From Hybos culiciformis (Eukaryota > Arthropoda > Insecta > Diptera > Hybotidae): a stretch of DNA of 64,000 bases. The position numbers and the translations under genes are program-made. The notes under the pieces are model-generated. The model saw nothing but the letters and a program-made list of their open reading frames with translations, searched no databases and had not been told where the DNA came from. Every line of letters starts with the position of its first letter. Position 1 is the stretch's first letter. Below are positions 13,091 through 24,570 of this stretch, piece by piece. Where the stretch lies: contig OZ023273.1 in the NCBI GenBank assembly GCA_964007475.1, forward strand, positions 52,997,257-53,061,256, read 5' to 3'.

Positions 13091-14614
13091 ATACATACAT
13101 CAGGTTTTTTGAATACGCAGTGTGTTTTGTAAAGACCTTAGTACGATAAAAACCAAAACAACCTGTAGAATTATTGCACATTGAAAAAAAAAACTGAGTT
13201 TTGTGTTATGTTTAATATGTGTTATGTGTATGATATTAAATTATACATATTTTCACATTTTTCTCGGTTCGTGTTGTGTGTAGTTCCACTCGTATTTGTT
13301 GTATAAAAATCAAAAATTTTCTCTTTTTACAAGAAAAAAAAATTAACGAAAGAAAATTCTCATTTTCTCTCTTTCAATTTCTCAATAAAATGTAAACATT
13401 ATGAAAATTTTAATTCGAATGAGTCATCAGTCATCATTTATCAAGGTTTTGTTGTTGCTTCTAAATGAATGGAAACAGCTGCTTATATGTATATTACAAA
13501 AAAAATTGGTATTTTCTAAGTGTTTGTGCTATGCTTTTGAATCTCCACTTAATGTTTTTCTTATGTTGCGCACCGTTAATCGCTTATGAACCAGGTGAAA
13601 CTATTTTGTTATTATTTTCTTATTGGACTTCCTTATGCCATACCAAATTTTTTGGATGTAAAATATCTTTTAGGTATTTAAAATATACGGAATCCCCTAT
13701 ACATTTATTTAATTTGAAAATATCTATTTTTAGTTCCTTCATACATATCCATATATTTTTCATATTTTATATATAGTTATACATTCCTTAACAGTTATTT
13801 TGTCCCTAAGAATTTTAAGCTAAAACGTAATTGGAAGTTTGCGAGGATTTTAGAAGAATTTGTAATACCTCAATTTTTAAATATTTTTATAAGTACATAC
13901 TAATGTCAATAATTAATATTCGAACAGGAAACTTATGAAATCTATTGCTTCTTTATTATTTGAGAATTACTTAAAGATCATTAAAATGTTTCATCTTGGT
14001 GCCAAGCTACGATTAATCAGAATGATCAATTTAACACCACCTAAAAAACAGCAAAAAAATAAATAAGTAATTATCTTTGTCCTACATTCTTTTTATCAAA
14101 GATTTAATAAAAATGAACATATAAGAACAAAAATTAGATTCAAAGCAAGGTTGTGCGGTGTGATGCTTAAACTAGGTGAGGATAACAAGCTTAAAAAAAG
14201 AATTCTACCATCATATGTAATCAGTTAGTATTAATGATCAATTTATTAGAAATACGGGTAATATTTCAAATATTAATCGATAAGATAACAAGTCAACGTG
14301 CGTACAAAAAACTATTTTTCTAAAGGATATTTCATATCAAAATCTGAGTTTCTATTGCATAGGTCTATAGTGAATAACTAGTTTTATTAAAAATAGATTT
14401 GAAACTAATTTTTAAAATATATATATTTTTTTCCAGACTCCATAGTAGTTTTTTTTTAATTTCTAGATTTGTTTCTTACTTCAAACATTTTTAATAAAGT
14501 TTAATAAATCAAAAAAAATAATACATAATTCAGTGACAGTGAAAATATATAATCTTAAATCGTGATCTGATTTCAACAAGTTCAATTTGAATATTTTTAT
14601 AGAAATATTATGTT
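13091..14614. other. noncoding DNA, nothing recognised
   Basis: AT-rich sequence without convincing exons. Open frames around 13400-13776 are hydrophobic and low-complexity, lack splice context and are judged spurious. Confidence 0.4.
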
Positions 14615-14617
14615 TTA

Positions 14618-14768
14618 AGGTGAAAACACAATTGAGGCGACAACGACGGCGACAGCGATTTTTCATATAAAAAAGTCGCCTCAATTGTTTCATTCTCATA
14701 CAAATATATGGTTTTTGACAGTCGCTATCGCTGTCGCCGTCGTTGTCGCCCCAATTGTGTTTTCACCT
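14618..14768. mobile_element. 151 bp MITE, PIF/Harbinger-like, with TTA duplication
   Basis: The element has terminal inverted repeats of 42 bp with a single A/G mismatch (14618-14659 against 14727-14768). They begin AGGTGAAAACACAATTG and continue into a GC-richer run of CGACAACGACGGCGAC. The flanking trinucleotide TTA is repeated exactly at 14615-14617 and 14769-14771. A 3 bp TWA duplication is the hallmark of PIF/Harbinger elements. Inside, GTCGCCTCAATTG (about 14675-14687) is a further degenerate copy of the terminal repeat. There is no coding capacity. Confidence 0.85.
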
Positions 14769-15099
14769 TTATACCATAAGAATTAAGAAACACTGTGTGA
14801 GTATATGTTACAATTGTTACAATTGTTATTTTTAGTGCTTTGTTTTGTTAACTTAAGTTGCAATTATACAGTTATTCAGATGATGTTGTCATTTCTAAAA
14901 TACCATTGAACTTGCAATTATATGTTCTAACTTAATTTTTTTATTTTTTTTTTGGTTTAGAATCTTTTTTTTACTAAAACGTTTTTATTAGTTCACTTTG
15001 TTGTTCGGTACAAATTTTGTAATCAATTTTTCAGGCACTTCTAGATGAGATAGAGGCTTGAAAATTGGAGCATAGGTCAGAAATGGATGACAATGCAAC

Positions 15100-15460
15100 A
15101 TAATGTAAAAATTATTGTGGTTCTACGGTTCCATCCATGGTTCCACTGATTCCGAAATCTTGCCACTATACCGATTTGGCTGAAATTTTGAACTTTAGTA
15201 GCATTGGGATCCAACATGGTTATAGAATATTAGAAATATTGATCCGAGGTCCCGATGGGGGGGGCTACCTTAGAAGCCGGTTTTTGAATTTTCGTATATT
15301 CCGATAAAATGTTATAGCGTTGGATCGAAATACCTGGATTAAAGACTGGATATCGCAGGGACGGGCTAAAAAGCAAATTTAGAAATTTAGGATTTCATAG
15401 ATTTAGCATACGTAAAATAGATTTAAAAATTTGATGTTTTTATTTATGGCTTAATTCGAT
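15100..15460 (+). mobile_element. Helitron-like non-autonomous element fragment
   Basis: Over about 250 bp this segment matches the cleaner element at 42859-43235. Shared blocks include CCGATTTGGCTGAAATTTTG, ATGGTTATAG, ATCCGAGG, GAAGCCG and TATTCCGATAAAAT followed by TTATAGCGTTGGA. The termini (TC start, CTAG end) were not found here, so it is a fragment or strongly diverged copy in the same orientation. It directly abuts the hairpin at 15487-15819. Confidence 0.65.
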
Positions 15461-15486
15461 TCAAATAAGATTAAAAAAGAAAAAAT

Positions 15487-15819
15487 CAATAAATAAATAA
15501 CAAAAAAAAATTTAAAAACAACGTTTTTATAACGGAATAAAATAACTAAAAAGTAAAAAATATAATCAGATAATAATTGATAACCTCATACCGATTTCCC
15601 TGAAAATTAATTCTCACGCAAAACGTGGGGCGCCTAAAATTGAACATTTTTATCAATATCGTTTATCACACGCGCCCCACTTTTTTTGTGAGAATTAACT
15701 TTCAGGGAAATCGGTATGAGGTTATCAATTATTATCTGATTATATTTTTTACTTTTTAGTTATTTTATTCCGTTATAAAAACGTTGTTTTTAAAATTTTT
15801 TTTTATATTTATTTATTTG
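15487..15819. repeat. 333 bp long hairpin (near-perfect inverted repeat)
   Basis: Two arms of about 145 bp (roughly 15487-15634 and 15672-15819) are reverse complements with few mismatches. They are separated by a loop of about 37 bp (15635-15671). The inner ends read GTGGGGCGC and GCGCCCCAC. The arms share GATAACCTCATACCGATTTC, TATAATCAGATAATAATTG and AACAACGTTTTTATAACGG. No target-site duplication could be fixed because the outer ends run into A/T-rich sequence. It could be a young foldback MITE or the source of a hairpin RNA. It has no coding potential. Confidence 0.9.
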
Positions 15820-18800
15820 TTGTCTTCAATTAAAATGGATGGCATCTAACTTATCAAAATATTCGACATCTGGGTGTAGTTTGTAAAAATAAAATGAAGA
15901 AAATTATGATCTAAACTAAATGTTTTGGTCATCGAACATTTTTTTTATTTTTTTTTTCAAACTACCTACTTTTATATTACATTCCTCAATACATACTTGT
16001 ATATACGCGTTATTTGTGAATTTTAATTATAAAATTTATTTTGTTGATACATTTTAATGAATATTAGGGGTCATATAATAAAAATAATAATAATAATAAT
16101 AATTTTTTATTGAAACTTAACAATTTTATATGTCGTTAATATTTGTTTACTTTTTGTTTTATTATTCAATCTAGAAATCTAGAGAAAACTTATAAGAAAA
16201 CATATTTACGTATATAATGCTCATAAAACAAAAAAAAAACGTAAACAAGTTCTGTTTGTATCTTTTTTAAAAAAAAAAAGCTTTTAAATTACGTTACAAA
16301 ATGATAATGCGATTATGTTTACATAAAAATACGTACGTAATTTATTTTATTTTTTTTTACATTTCATCAACTAGAACTTTAAGTCAGAGATTAAAATTAA
16401 AAACAGAAAAAAAAAATTAGTTGTTGAAGAAACGCATATTGATAATAAGTAATTATCGTATCGAGAAATATATTTTATAATATTTAATTAAAAATCTGTA
16501 ATACAATATTACAATATTGTCATAAAAGTAATTAAAGATTATTTTAAAAATCATATGATTTCTTTGAATCTAATAGACCATTTCTTTGAATCTAATAGTC
16601 CATTGAGAAAAGTTTTAATTTGAAAGTTTTCAAATTTTTAGTTAGTTTTTAATTTTTTTTTTTAAACCCTTCTATTTTAAAGATTTGTATAAAATTCTTT
16701 CGTAAAACATAAAAGTATGTATTGAGCTGTCAAAATTTTTACAACCGGTTCTCTGGACCTAAAACTAATTTTATGTTTTCATTCGTACAAATTCTTTACC
16801 TATTTAATATTGTGCACCGAATTATATATGCTAGTTGGCTATAAAATGTAAAATGATTGAAGGAATAAAAATTAAAGAATATTATATTTTTCATTCAGAT
16901 ACACAGCCTTCCGTAAAATTATGTTTTATTTTAAGTAGCACAAAATTAAATTAAAATTTAAGTGAATTCGAAATAACAACCAGTTCGATTAACTATTAAA
17001 ACATTTAACAAGCGGATTTATAGAACCAGTGCTACAGCTCATCACTATATGTGAAGGTTTCATACCTTTTTCTTTTGTGTTCTGAAATTTCCAAAATTTT
17101 CACATTTTTTAATTAAATTTTTAAATCAATCATAGCATCATGAGGGGATTTTTTTAAAAGTATATGTCACGAATTTGTTCGGTAAAGGAGTTCGAAAGTT
17201 ATGATAAAAAATTCAGAACACTCGAAATTAGCCGACAGATTGTTACTAATTTTTTTTTATACATTTTATTATAATTTTCTCAATATTATTGCTTTCTTTT
17301 TAAAAAATTATATATTTATACAAGATGATTGCTATGGTACAATGAATATCTTAGTTTAATTTTTTTGAGGAAGTGTAATTATTAAACTAAGTATGTATAA
17401 TATATAATGTTGTGTATTTATTGTGTATATTATTGTTATTGAGGGGCTTATGAATTATTTTCTAATTTAATACATAATTGAATTCACCCTATGTTCGATT
17501 GAGCACAACAAAAATAGGCGACCTTTGAAGCATGAAACTTAATTTAATTTTTTTTCTATATAAATATTAAGAGTTTTTGTAAATTACTGATTGCATTTTA
17601 AAATAAACATAAATACTATGTATATAATATTATAGGCATTTTATAAATTTGAAATATTTTATTATGTGACTCATCAATAAAATTGATAAATATAAAAAAA
17701 AAACGATTCTCAAATTAAAATCATCCAAAATAAAAAATTATCGATATTTTACTAAATTTTTGTACATTCATTTAAAATAATATATATGTGAACTTATGTA
17801 TATACACTTATATAATTTATTGTGACTCGTTATCTTTGAAATTGAAATAAGTCAAATACATATGGGAATTAATTCTATCGCAGTTTCTAAATAAGATTTT
17901 TTTTTTACAAAATAATTTCACACTGTTATTAAAATATACAGTTTATTTAATTAATTTACTCTATTTGCATAAAATAGATTTACGTTCTTATTCAATTATA
18001 AAAGTTCTGAAGCGGTGAAAGTTTTCATAGACGTACGTCATACATTTTAAAAAACTTATAATGTCATTTTCCAAATGAATTTTCTTATGATGGAAATTCA
18101 TGTTCATTGCATTCTCTATAAAATAAATAATTATCCCATTTTCATGTGCGTTAAATTATATTGAAATCTATATTTAATAAAAAAAAAATATCGTAAAACT
18201 ACAAAGTTAATTATTTGGGAATAATTCAATTCCGGAGGTCGGTTCGAATATGGTTCGTTTCGGCTTAACACTTATTTATAAATCAGAAAAAAAAATTCTT
18301 TTTAACTATTCTTATTTACTTATTTCGGAGGTCCTTCTGAGCTGAAAATTTCTCATTCTGAGTTCATCTTGGGTTTACAAAGGTTTCACAAAAGTAGCCG
18401 AATATAGGTTCAGTAGGCGGTTTCGATTTTTAAGGCCTGCTTAATACGCAAGTATATTATTATGTTTGTTCAAATACATATTATAATTTATAATTATGTA
18501 TATAGGATGTTCTTCATACAACTTAGTTTTAGAATAAAGATGTGCGAATTTCAATAAAGATGTGTAGGAAGAAGTCATTTTACATTCTGCTAAGATCCCA
18601 GGTAAATAATATGAGAAATAGTTTTCCTCCAATTTTTGTAAATCAACTTTCAATTGTAAAAAAAAACACTTAAATGTAAAAGTATGTAAATTAATTCTAA
18701 AAAAAATATAGAACCAATTTACCGCACTTAAATAACTTAGGATATTAAATTCATTCATACGGTGACAACTACGATATATAATAAGACTTTACAAACAAAT

Positions 18801-19219
18801 TTCTTAAAAATTTTGAGAATTTAAAACTTCACGTACTTAGAGTAAAGAGCTCGGATTCAAAAAGAAAATTATTGTTTGCTCGCTGTACGAATATAACTTA
18901 AATGATACGTTTGTAAATACATATTTAAATTAGAAAAACATATATGCTATTTCCTTGATTTCATAAAATCATAAGTTCATTATTTATTGTTACAATAACT
19001 ATATATAAAATATCAATATTATCATATTTCATAATAATTATTTATTAACATTTAAAAATATAATTGATTTGTTTATTGTATATTGTTTTGTATGTACCTA
19101 CAATACAATATATGAATCATATTTTGATTATTTCGTTCTATTGTTAAATTTTTATGTAATTCACTATTAAATGCAAGTTTACGGTTGAAATGTATCATAT
19201 GATTGTTTATTTATTAAAA

Positions 19220-19221
<2 letters not shown>
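15820..19221. other. AT-rich noncoding DNA, nothing recognised
   Basis: No exon, TIR or tRNA-like structure was recognised. An (AAT)n run lies near 16083-16104. The longest open frames (for example minus strand 18441-18758) have noise-like composition. Confidence 0.4.

Positions 19222-19223
<2 letters not shown>

Positions 19224-19304
<81 letters not shown>
19224..19304. repeat. (TA)n microsatellite
   Basis: About 80 bp of uninterrupted AT dinucleotides. It is the insertion target of the hAT element that follows, whose target duplication is TATATATG. Open frames here translate to Ile-Tyr repeats and are meaningless. Confidence 0.95.
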
Positions 19305-19307
<3 letters not shown>

Positions 19308-19309
19308 GG

Positions 19310-19500
19310 CCCGGCTCGTGATTTTTTTTGTGTGTGTGCAAGGAATGATTGGCGACTTTGAAAAAGTTTTGAGTATCTAAAGCTACATAAAGCAAACACA
19401 AAGTAGCTAAATTCCAGTTTTCTTGCCCGATAGGTGATCTGAAGTAATTTTTGATCAGTTTTAATTTTGGAAAAGTTCTCTCATCTTTAGCAACTGAAAC
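19310..19500 (-). pseudogene. hAT transposase C-terminal (hATC dimerisation) remnant
   Basis: Reading leftward from about 19500, the minus strand gives TLPVSVAKDERTFPKLKLIK followed by NYFRSPIGQENWNLATL. This matches in pattern the family's C-terminal block (Pro-Val-Ser/Thr-x-Ala...Glu-Arg-Ser/Thr-Phe-Ser-Lys-Leu-Lys...Arg-Ser...Gln-Glu-Arg-Leu...Leu-Ala). In autonomous elements this domain mediates transposase dimerisation. It runs almost into the terminal repeat, and the frame continues through the TIR into the microsatellite. No matching DDE or BED zinc-finger regions were found upstream, so it is a relic. Confidence 0.8.
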
Positions 19501-20271
19501 GGGTAAAGTTAGTTATACCACAAAGTAAGCATAAATAAGGGAAATTCATTCCATACAAAAAATTCATATTAAAAAAACCAAACAAAAAATGTCGGTCTAT
19601 ATGAAATCACTATCCTATGCTGTTTTCCGGAATATTTCAGGAATATGAACTGGATTTATCATATAAAAAATATTAAGGAATTTGTATATTCCACTTTTAT
19701 ATTCCAGTTTATCAGGTTTGGAATTCTACGTTTATAGTTACTTTCACTTACTTTTTGAAATTTTAACAACAATTTTTTTTGTCAAATTCGAGTCAAAATG
19801 AAGAAAAAACAAAATAAAATTGATAAAAAGCGAGATAAAAAATCAAAATTTTGAACAACAAACGCATTTTTCTCTTTCTCAATTGTTTTTTATACATAAT
19901 CAAATTCCAGTTCTCATCAAATATTGTAATGCGAACGGCAATTTGTTTTCGGAATTTAAGTGGAATTTAAATTATAACCCGACCATTCTTTATACTTACG
20001 TGAAGAATCTTTATTAAAATCACGAGTATTAGTCTTTACCGATTGTTAGCAATCGATGCGGGATTTTAAAGTTGTCCAGTCACAAATAAGTATCGATTGG
20101 TATCAAAAAATCTTTAACATATTTTCCGAAATAAATCAAAAAAAATTTTTATTTATTTTTTTTTATTATTATTTTTGTTTATTTATTTATTTTCTTTTTA
20201 TTATAAATTTTTTTTCATATATATTTATTAGGTAATATTTATTTAAATTACATTTTTCATACAATTTATTT

Positions 20272-20349
20272 TTGCACCGCTATCGGGGTTTGAACCTGCG
20301 TCCCTTACGTTCATGTGTTAGCATCTTAGCCATTCAGCTACATCCTATG
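20272..20349 (-). mobile_element. tRNA-derived SINE head inside the hAT element
   Basis: On the minus strand a Pol III A-box-like TAGCTGAATGG (20340-20330) and a perfect B-box GGTTCAAACCC (20296-20286) sit at tRNA-like spacing. The sequence after the B-box (CGATAGCGGTGCA) does not pair with the 5' end (GGATGTA), so there is no acceptor stem and this is not a functional tRNA. An A-rich tail follows leftward to about 20140. It is most simply a SINE 5' head, or a decayed tRNA pseudogene. Confidence 0.6.
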
Positions 20350-21307
20350 ATAATTTTTGCCAATCAAAAGTAAAATTTAAATTACTATTGATTTTTTTAA
20401 AATATTTATCGACTTTTATTACAAAATTTAATTTTTATATGAAGAAAAATATTAAAGAACTGCATCGAAATTTAGTGTTATAAAATTTAAAAGTTAAGTA
20501 AATATATTCCGATATAAAAAAATCATATCGTTCAGCAGTTCAAATTCTTCAAAAAATGGTGACTATCCATAAAGATATGATGTTAAATTATTTTAAAGAA
20601 AATTAGAAAAATATTTTTATCGATTCATAAAGTTTTTCGACGTTTTCTGGTTATATCGAAATTTAACTAAAGTTTTATTGCAATCTTTTAAAGGCGATGC
20701 AATAAATATAAAGATTTTTTTTTAAAGAAAGTTTCAACGAAATATGATAAATATTTTTAAAGTTAATTAACGTTTGTTAAATAATTTTAAATATTATTAT
20801 AGAAGTGTAAAACATATTCTATATATCGATTTTTCTGCCCAATTCGGTGCAAGACTTTTAAATATTCTTCAAGAAATAAAAAGAATGGTTGATCGGGAAT
20901 GCGAACAAGGTATAATGGGATAGCGATTTCAAATTTTTTGTGTCATATTTATTGTTTAATTTTTTTAAATTTGATTTTTTGTATGGAATAAATTTCTAAT
21001 ATTTATACTTCCTTTATGGGAATATCCTTAAATCAGTGCATTTGGAAAGAGTTCTTCAACATTATTGTTATAAATCCAGTTTAAAATGTTTTCTGGATTA
21101 ATATCATTTTAAATTTTGCGAGACAACAATTTCAGATAATTTTGTAGTTCGTTTGCTCCAAAAAATCAAAAACTCAAAAAAAAATTGTATACATTTAAAA
21201 AAAAATTTAATTTTGTTGAAATTTAAATTTCATATTGGCTTGTAGGTGCCCTTTCATTACTGGCAGTGCACAGTTCGCACACGCCTCGAGCCGGGCCTGT
21301 ATATATG

Positions 21308-22830
21308 CATATAAGACGAATACTTAAGGGGAAATTTTCTGTTTGCACAATGCGACGCTTTAAAGAAAGAACAATATTTTAATCTAATTTTGTCAGGATT
21401 CTGAATTAATTAAAATAAATTTAATAAAACGTATAATTGTTGCCCAAATTATTATGAAAATTAACAAAAATAATATTTAATCATCGATTTATGTTTAATC
21501 TGAATCATTTTTAATTCATATTAAAAAGGTTTATTTACTATTATTATTAAGATTTATTATGACAAATACATAAAACTATAAAGATCAAACAAAATATGTA
21601 AATCATAAATATTCGCCTTTATTTAAAAAAATAAATAAAAAAAAAAATTAAATCGGAAATAATTTAATTATTAATAATTATAAAAATATCAATTGCAAAA
21701 ATTTCCTAGAACTGTATAGGAACAAAATTGGGCATAAAATCGCTTGCACGAAAAAAAAAGAGAGAAAAAAACGAGAAACAAACACATAAAAATTCACTTT
21801 TTTTTGGATTCGTGTGGAAAATTACGAAAATTGGACATTAAAATCTGAAAAATTTCAAAAATTTTTCCAATAAATCAAAATGTGACTAAGAAGTATTTTT
21901 ACGCCTAAGAAATATTTTTACGCCTCATTTCTTAGAAGATTTGTAAATATATAATTTAACATTTTTTTTTTTTTATCTTGATGATGTTTATTTTAGCACT
22001 AATGACATAAATTTGCAGACCTATTGGCGCTTACAAATTATGGAAATTTATTTTGATTTTTATTTGTAAAAAAAAAGAAGAGTTTTATGGCATTTTAAAT
22101 CTGCTGACCTTAACCTGACAGTCCAATACATTTTAAGATCAAAAAGCAACACGAACGAAATTAAATCTTTTTTGTGGTTTCTATAGCTCGCTTAGTGGAG
22201 TCTAATGTAAAACACGTTTAATTTTTCAATTTTTCTTAACAAAAGTTTATAAATGTGAAGGATGAAATACATGTTTTTTAATACAAAATGTGATGATGCA
22301 CAGACCTATATTGTGTGTTGTAAACCATATTTTCAAATTAGTATAATTAAGTTGTTATTTCATCACTATATATATATTATGTTATTGTGTAAATTTTGTA
22401 AAAATTGTATAATATTCATTGTTCTAAATTGAAAATAAATACAAACACATTTTTCTCTAAAAGATGTCATCATCAGTGAGATTATTCATTAATCATAAAA
22501 GTTTATCTTGAAATTCATTATAGTATAGTAAATTCTCACCCCAAAACGCATTACGCATCTATTCATCCCTTTTTATTCAATATACAAAAAAATTCAGATT
22601 TCTTTAGTTATTTTTATGATTTATTCGTCATCGTTCAACTATAGAAAAAAAAAATACGAATCATTAAAAATTAAATAAGTGCGAGTTTTTCAAAAGAAAA
22701 CTACCGAAATAAAAAGCTGTTCAGTGGAAAATGGATGATTTTAAATTTTCCAGTAATTTGAAATGAGGTTTAATTTAAACACCATATGGTTATTTATAAA
22801 ATAATAAAAGAAATAAAATAAATTTCATAT
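21308..22830. other. noncoding DNA, nothing recognised
   Basis: AT-rich sequence with no exon or repeat structure beyond short homopolymers. A 23 bp near-duplication (AAGAAGTATTTTTACGCCT / AAGAAATATTTTTACGCCT) occurs around 21890-21925. Confidence 0.4.
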
Positions 22831-23087
22831 CGTCTGCTGAGAAATGAAACAACGTATGACATTTATACGTCATTATTTGACAATAGCATCATTCGATTCC
22901 TCGTACTCGATTTTATAAGTACAACTACTTTGCAATATTCTTAATGTTGATTAAAATGTGTTTTTTAGATGAAAATTGTACGTTACTTGATATTTTTGCA
23001 TACGTTTTTTTAAATTTTCAAATCTTTAAACTCAAATTACTCGAAACTATACTTTTCATTATACGTTGTTTCATTTCTTAGCAGACG
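22831..23087 (+). mobile_element. 257 bp MITE, copy A
   Basis: Terminal inverted repeats of 27 bp with one mismatch begin CGTCTGCTGAGAAATGAAAC and end GTTTCATTTCTTAGCAGACG. ATAT flanks both sides. The same element occurs in inverted orientation at 42558-42814, also exactly 257 bp, with only scattered substitutions over the parts compared. A 4 bp duplication (ATAT here, TTAT at the other copy) fits both. There is no coding capacity, and the superfamily cannot be assigned from the TIR alone. Confidence 0.9.
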
Positions 23088-24420
23088 ATATATAAAATGT
23101 ATTTATTTTCATTGAAATTCTATTGACTTCTCTGCAAAAAAAAACAGGACCTGAATTTTATTCTAACATTTGCTATTCAAAAAAGGTTTATAATTTATTT
23201 TTGAAAATTGTTTTGACATATCTGTGAATTTTAAGATTTTTTTTTGTAGACAGTTAATTAGATGAGTAAAGAATTTATGTGTCATAAATAAATAAGTATA
23301 ATTTTTCATCCGTATATTAATTGACCAAGACCAGTCGATATTGGACGTACCTACATATAGTTTTAATATAACTACGAAAAGTAAGAACAAATTGAAAACA
23401 ACTGAAAACAGCTGCTACCATTTTAATTTACATTTTACATAAAACATCATAATTGTTAGTGGATGAATAAATAGTTATGAATCATAATTCATAAATATGA
23501 GTTTTAGCTTTGAATTTAAGCTTTTCTTGACAATAATAAAATTATATCTGAAATTAACGTATTTAAATTTTCCACATCTATTTTGAACGTTATTTCCAAA
23601 TGGTTTATTAGCCTCATTGATTGACCATTAGATGAAACTTTAATATAGAGTCGCAAGTAAAAGTAATATTTCTATCCTTTGGTATATACCTAGTCTAATA
23701 TGTACTACGAAATATCATTCTTATTCGAAAAATTGTTATGCTGCATCATCTCATACTATAAAAAGATGATGTGTAGTGCGCAAAATTATTATTTTTTTTT
23801 GCAAGGAATTAATATATGAGACAAAAAATGTAAATTAATTTAATAGTATTCTTTATATTCAATGAACCGAATGTGCATTATGTGCAGATATATACTGTAC
23901 TATACATACCTATTACTTGTACACTATTCATATAATTTCAATTCAAATAATAATAAAAAAAAAAAGATTCGATTAAATAAATTTGATTTTTATCTATAAC
24001 TGTAAAATCAATTTCTTCCTTAAATTTATACATTATTATTTCATTTCGAATGAGTCATATTACTTTGAAGCAACCCGAAAATAAAATATGGGTGGCAATT
24101 ATAAATACGAAAATGTGAAGGAAAAATGCATTATTTAAATATAGTCACAATGCAATGCATTTTCGAGACTTATTAGGGCAATGTTGTACATATTATTTGT
24201 TTTTATTTATTTTTTTTTATTTTTATAATCAATGCTTCATAAAACACTTTTAAAACATATTTTTGTCATATTTTTAAGGGGAACTTTTTATCATAGATGT
24301 TATGGTTATTGATTCATGATTCAGACTATCAAATAAATTAAATTGAATTGAATAAAGAAATTAATAATTAGAGTTTACTAATATAGTGTGTAAACAAAAA
24401 GACTCTTTTGTTAGAAGTTG
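23088..24420. other. noncoding DNA, nothing recognised
   Basis: AT-rich sequence without splice-bounded exons. The open frame at 23163-23390 (minus) has noise-like composition. Confidence 0.4.
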
Positions 24421-24570
24421 CAAAACTTTGATAAAAATGCTTGAAACCTTTTCTAATATAACCTTTCAGTTGAGATACAATAATATAATGTATTGTTACA
24501 AAACTTTGATAAAAATGCTTGAAACCTTTTCTAATATAACCTTTCAGTTGAGATATAATAATATAATGTA
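24421..24570. repeat. 78 bp tandem duplication (1.9 copies)
   Basis: Copy one is 24421-24498 and copy two is 24499-24570. They differ at one position (GAGATACAAT against GAGATATAAT). The unit begins CAAAACTTTGATAAAAATGC. The open frames across it on both strands arise only because the duplicated unit is stop-free in those frames. The near identity suggests a recent event. Confidence 0.92.

Larger units (their letters stand above)
19306..21299 (-). mobile_element. hAT DNA transposon, about 2 kb, decayed
   Basis: The terminal inverted repeats begin CAGGCCCGGCTCG and end CGAGCCGGGCCTG (13 bp perfect), the CAG/CTG form usual for hAT elements. An exact 8 bp duplication TATATATG flanks it at 19298-19305 and 21300-21307. 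The minus strand near the left end still encodes a hAT-type C-terminus (19310-19500). The rest of the transposase frame is broken or missing. A tRNA-like SINE head lies inside at 20272-20349. A 2 kb hAT with only its last ~60 codons readable is non-autonomous. Confidence 0.92.

Noticed and set aside
13401..13776. Overlapping ORFs of 62 and 103 codons with Phe/Leu/Ile-rich, membrane-like content
   Set aside because: Such residues are expected from AT-rich codons; no splice sites or family motifs support them.
19207..19401. Minus-strand ORFs with long Ile-Tyr repeats
   Set aside because: The repeat is translation of the TA microsatellite; only the short hAT C-terminal relic upstream of it is meaningful.
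20272..20349. A functional tRNA gene
   Set aside because: A- and B-boxes are present but the acceptor stem does not pair, and it lies inside a transposon.
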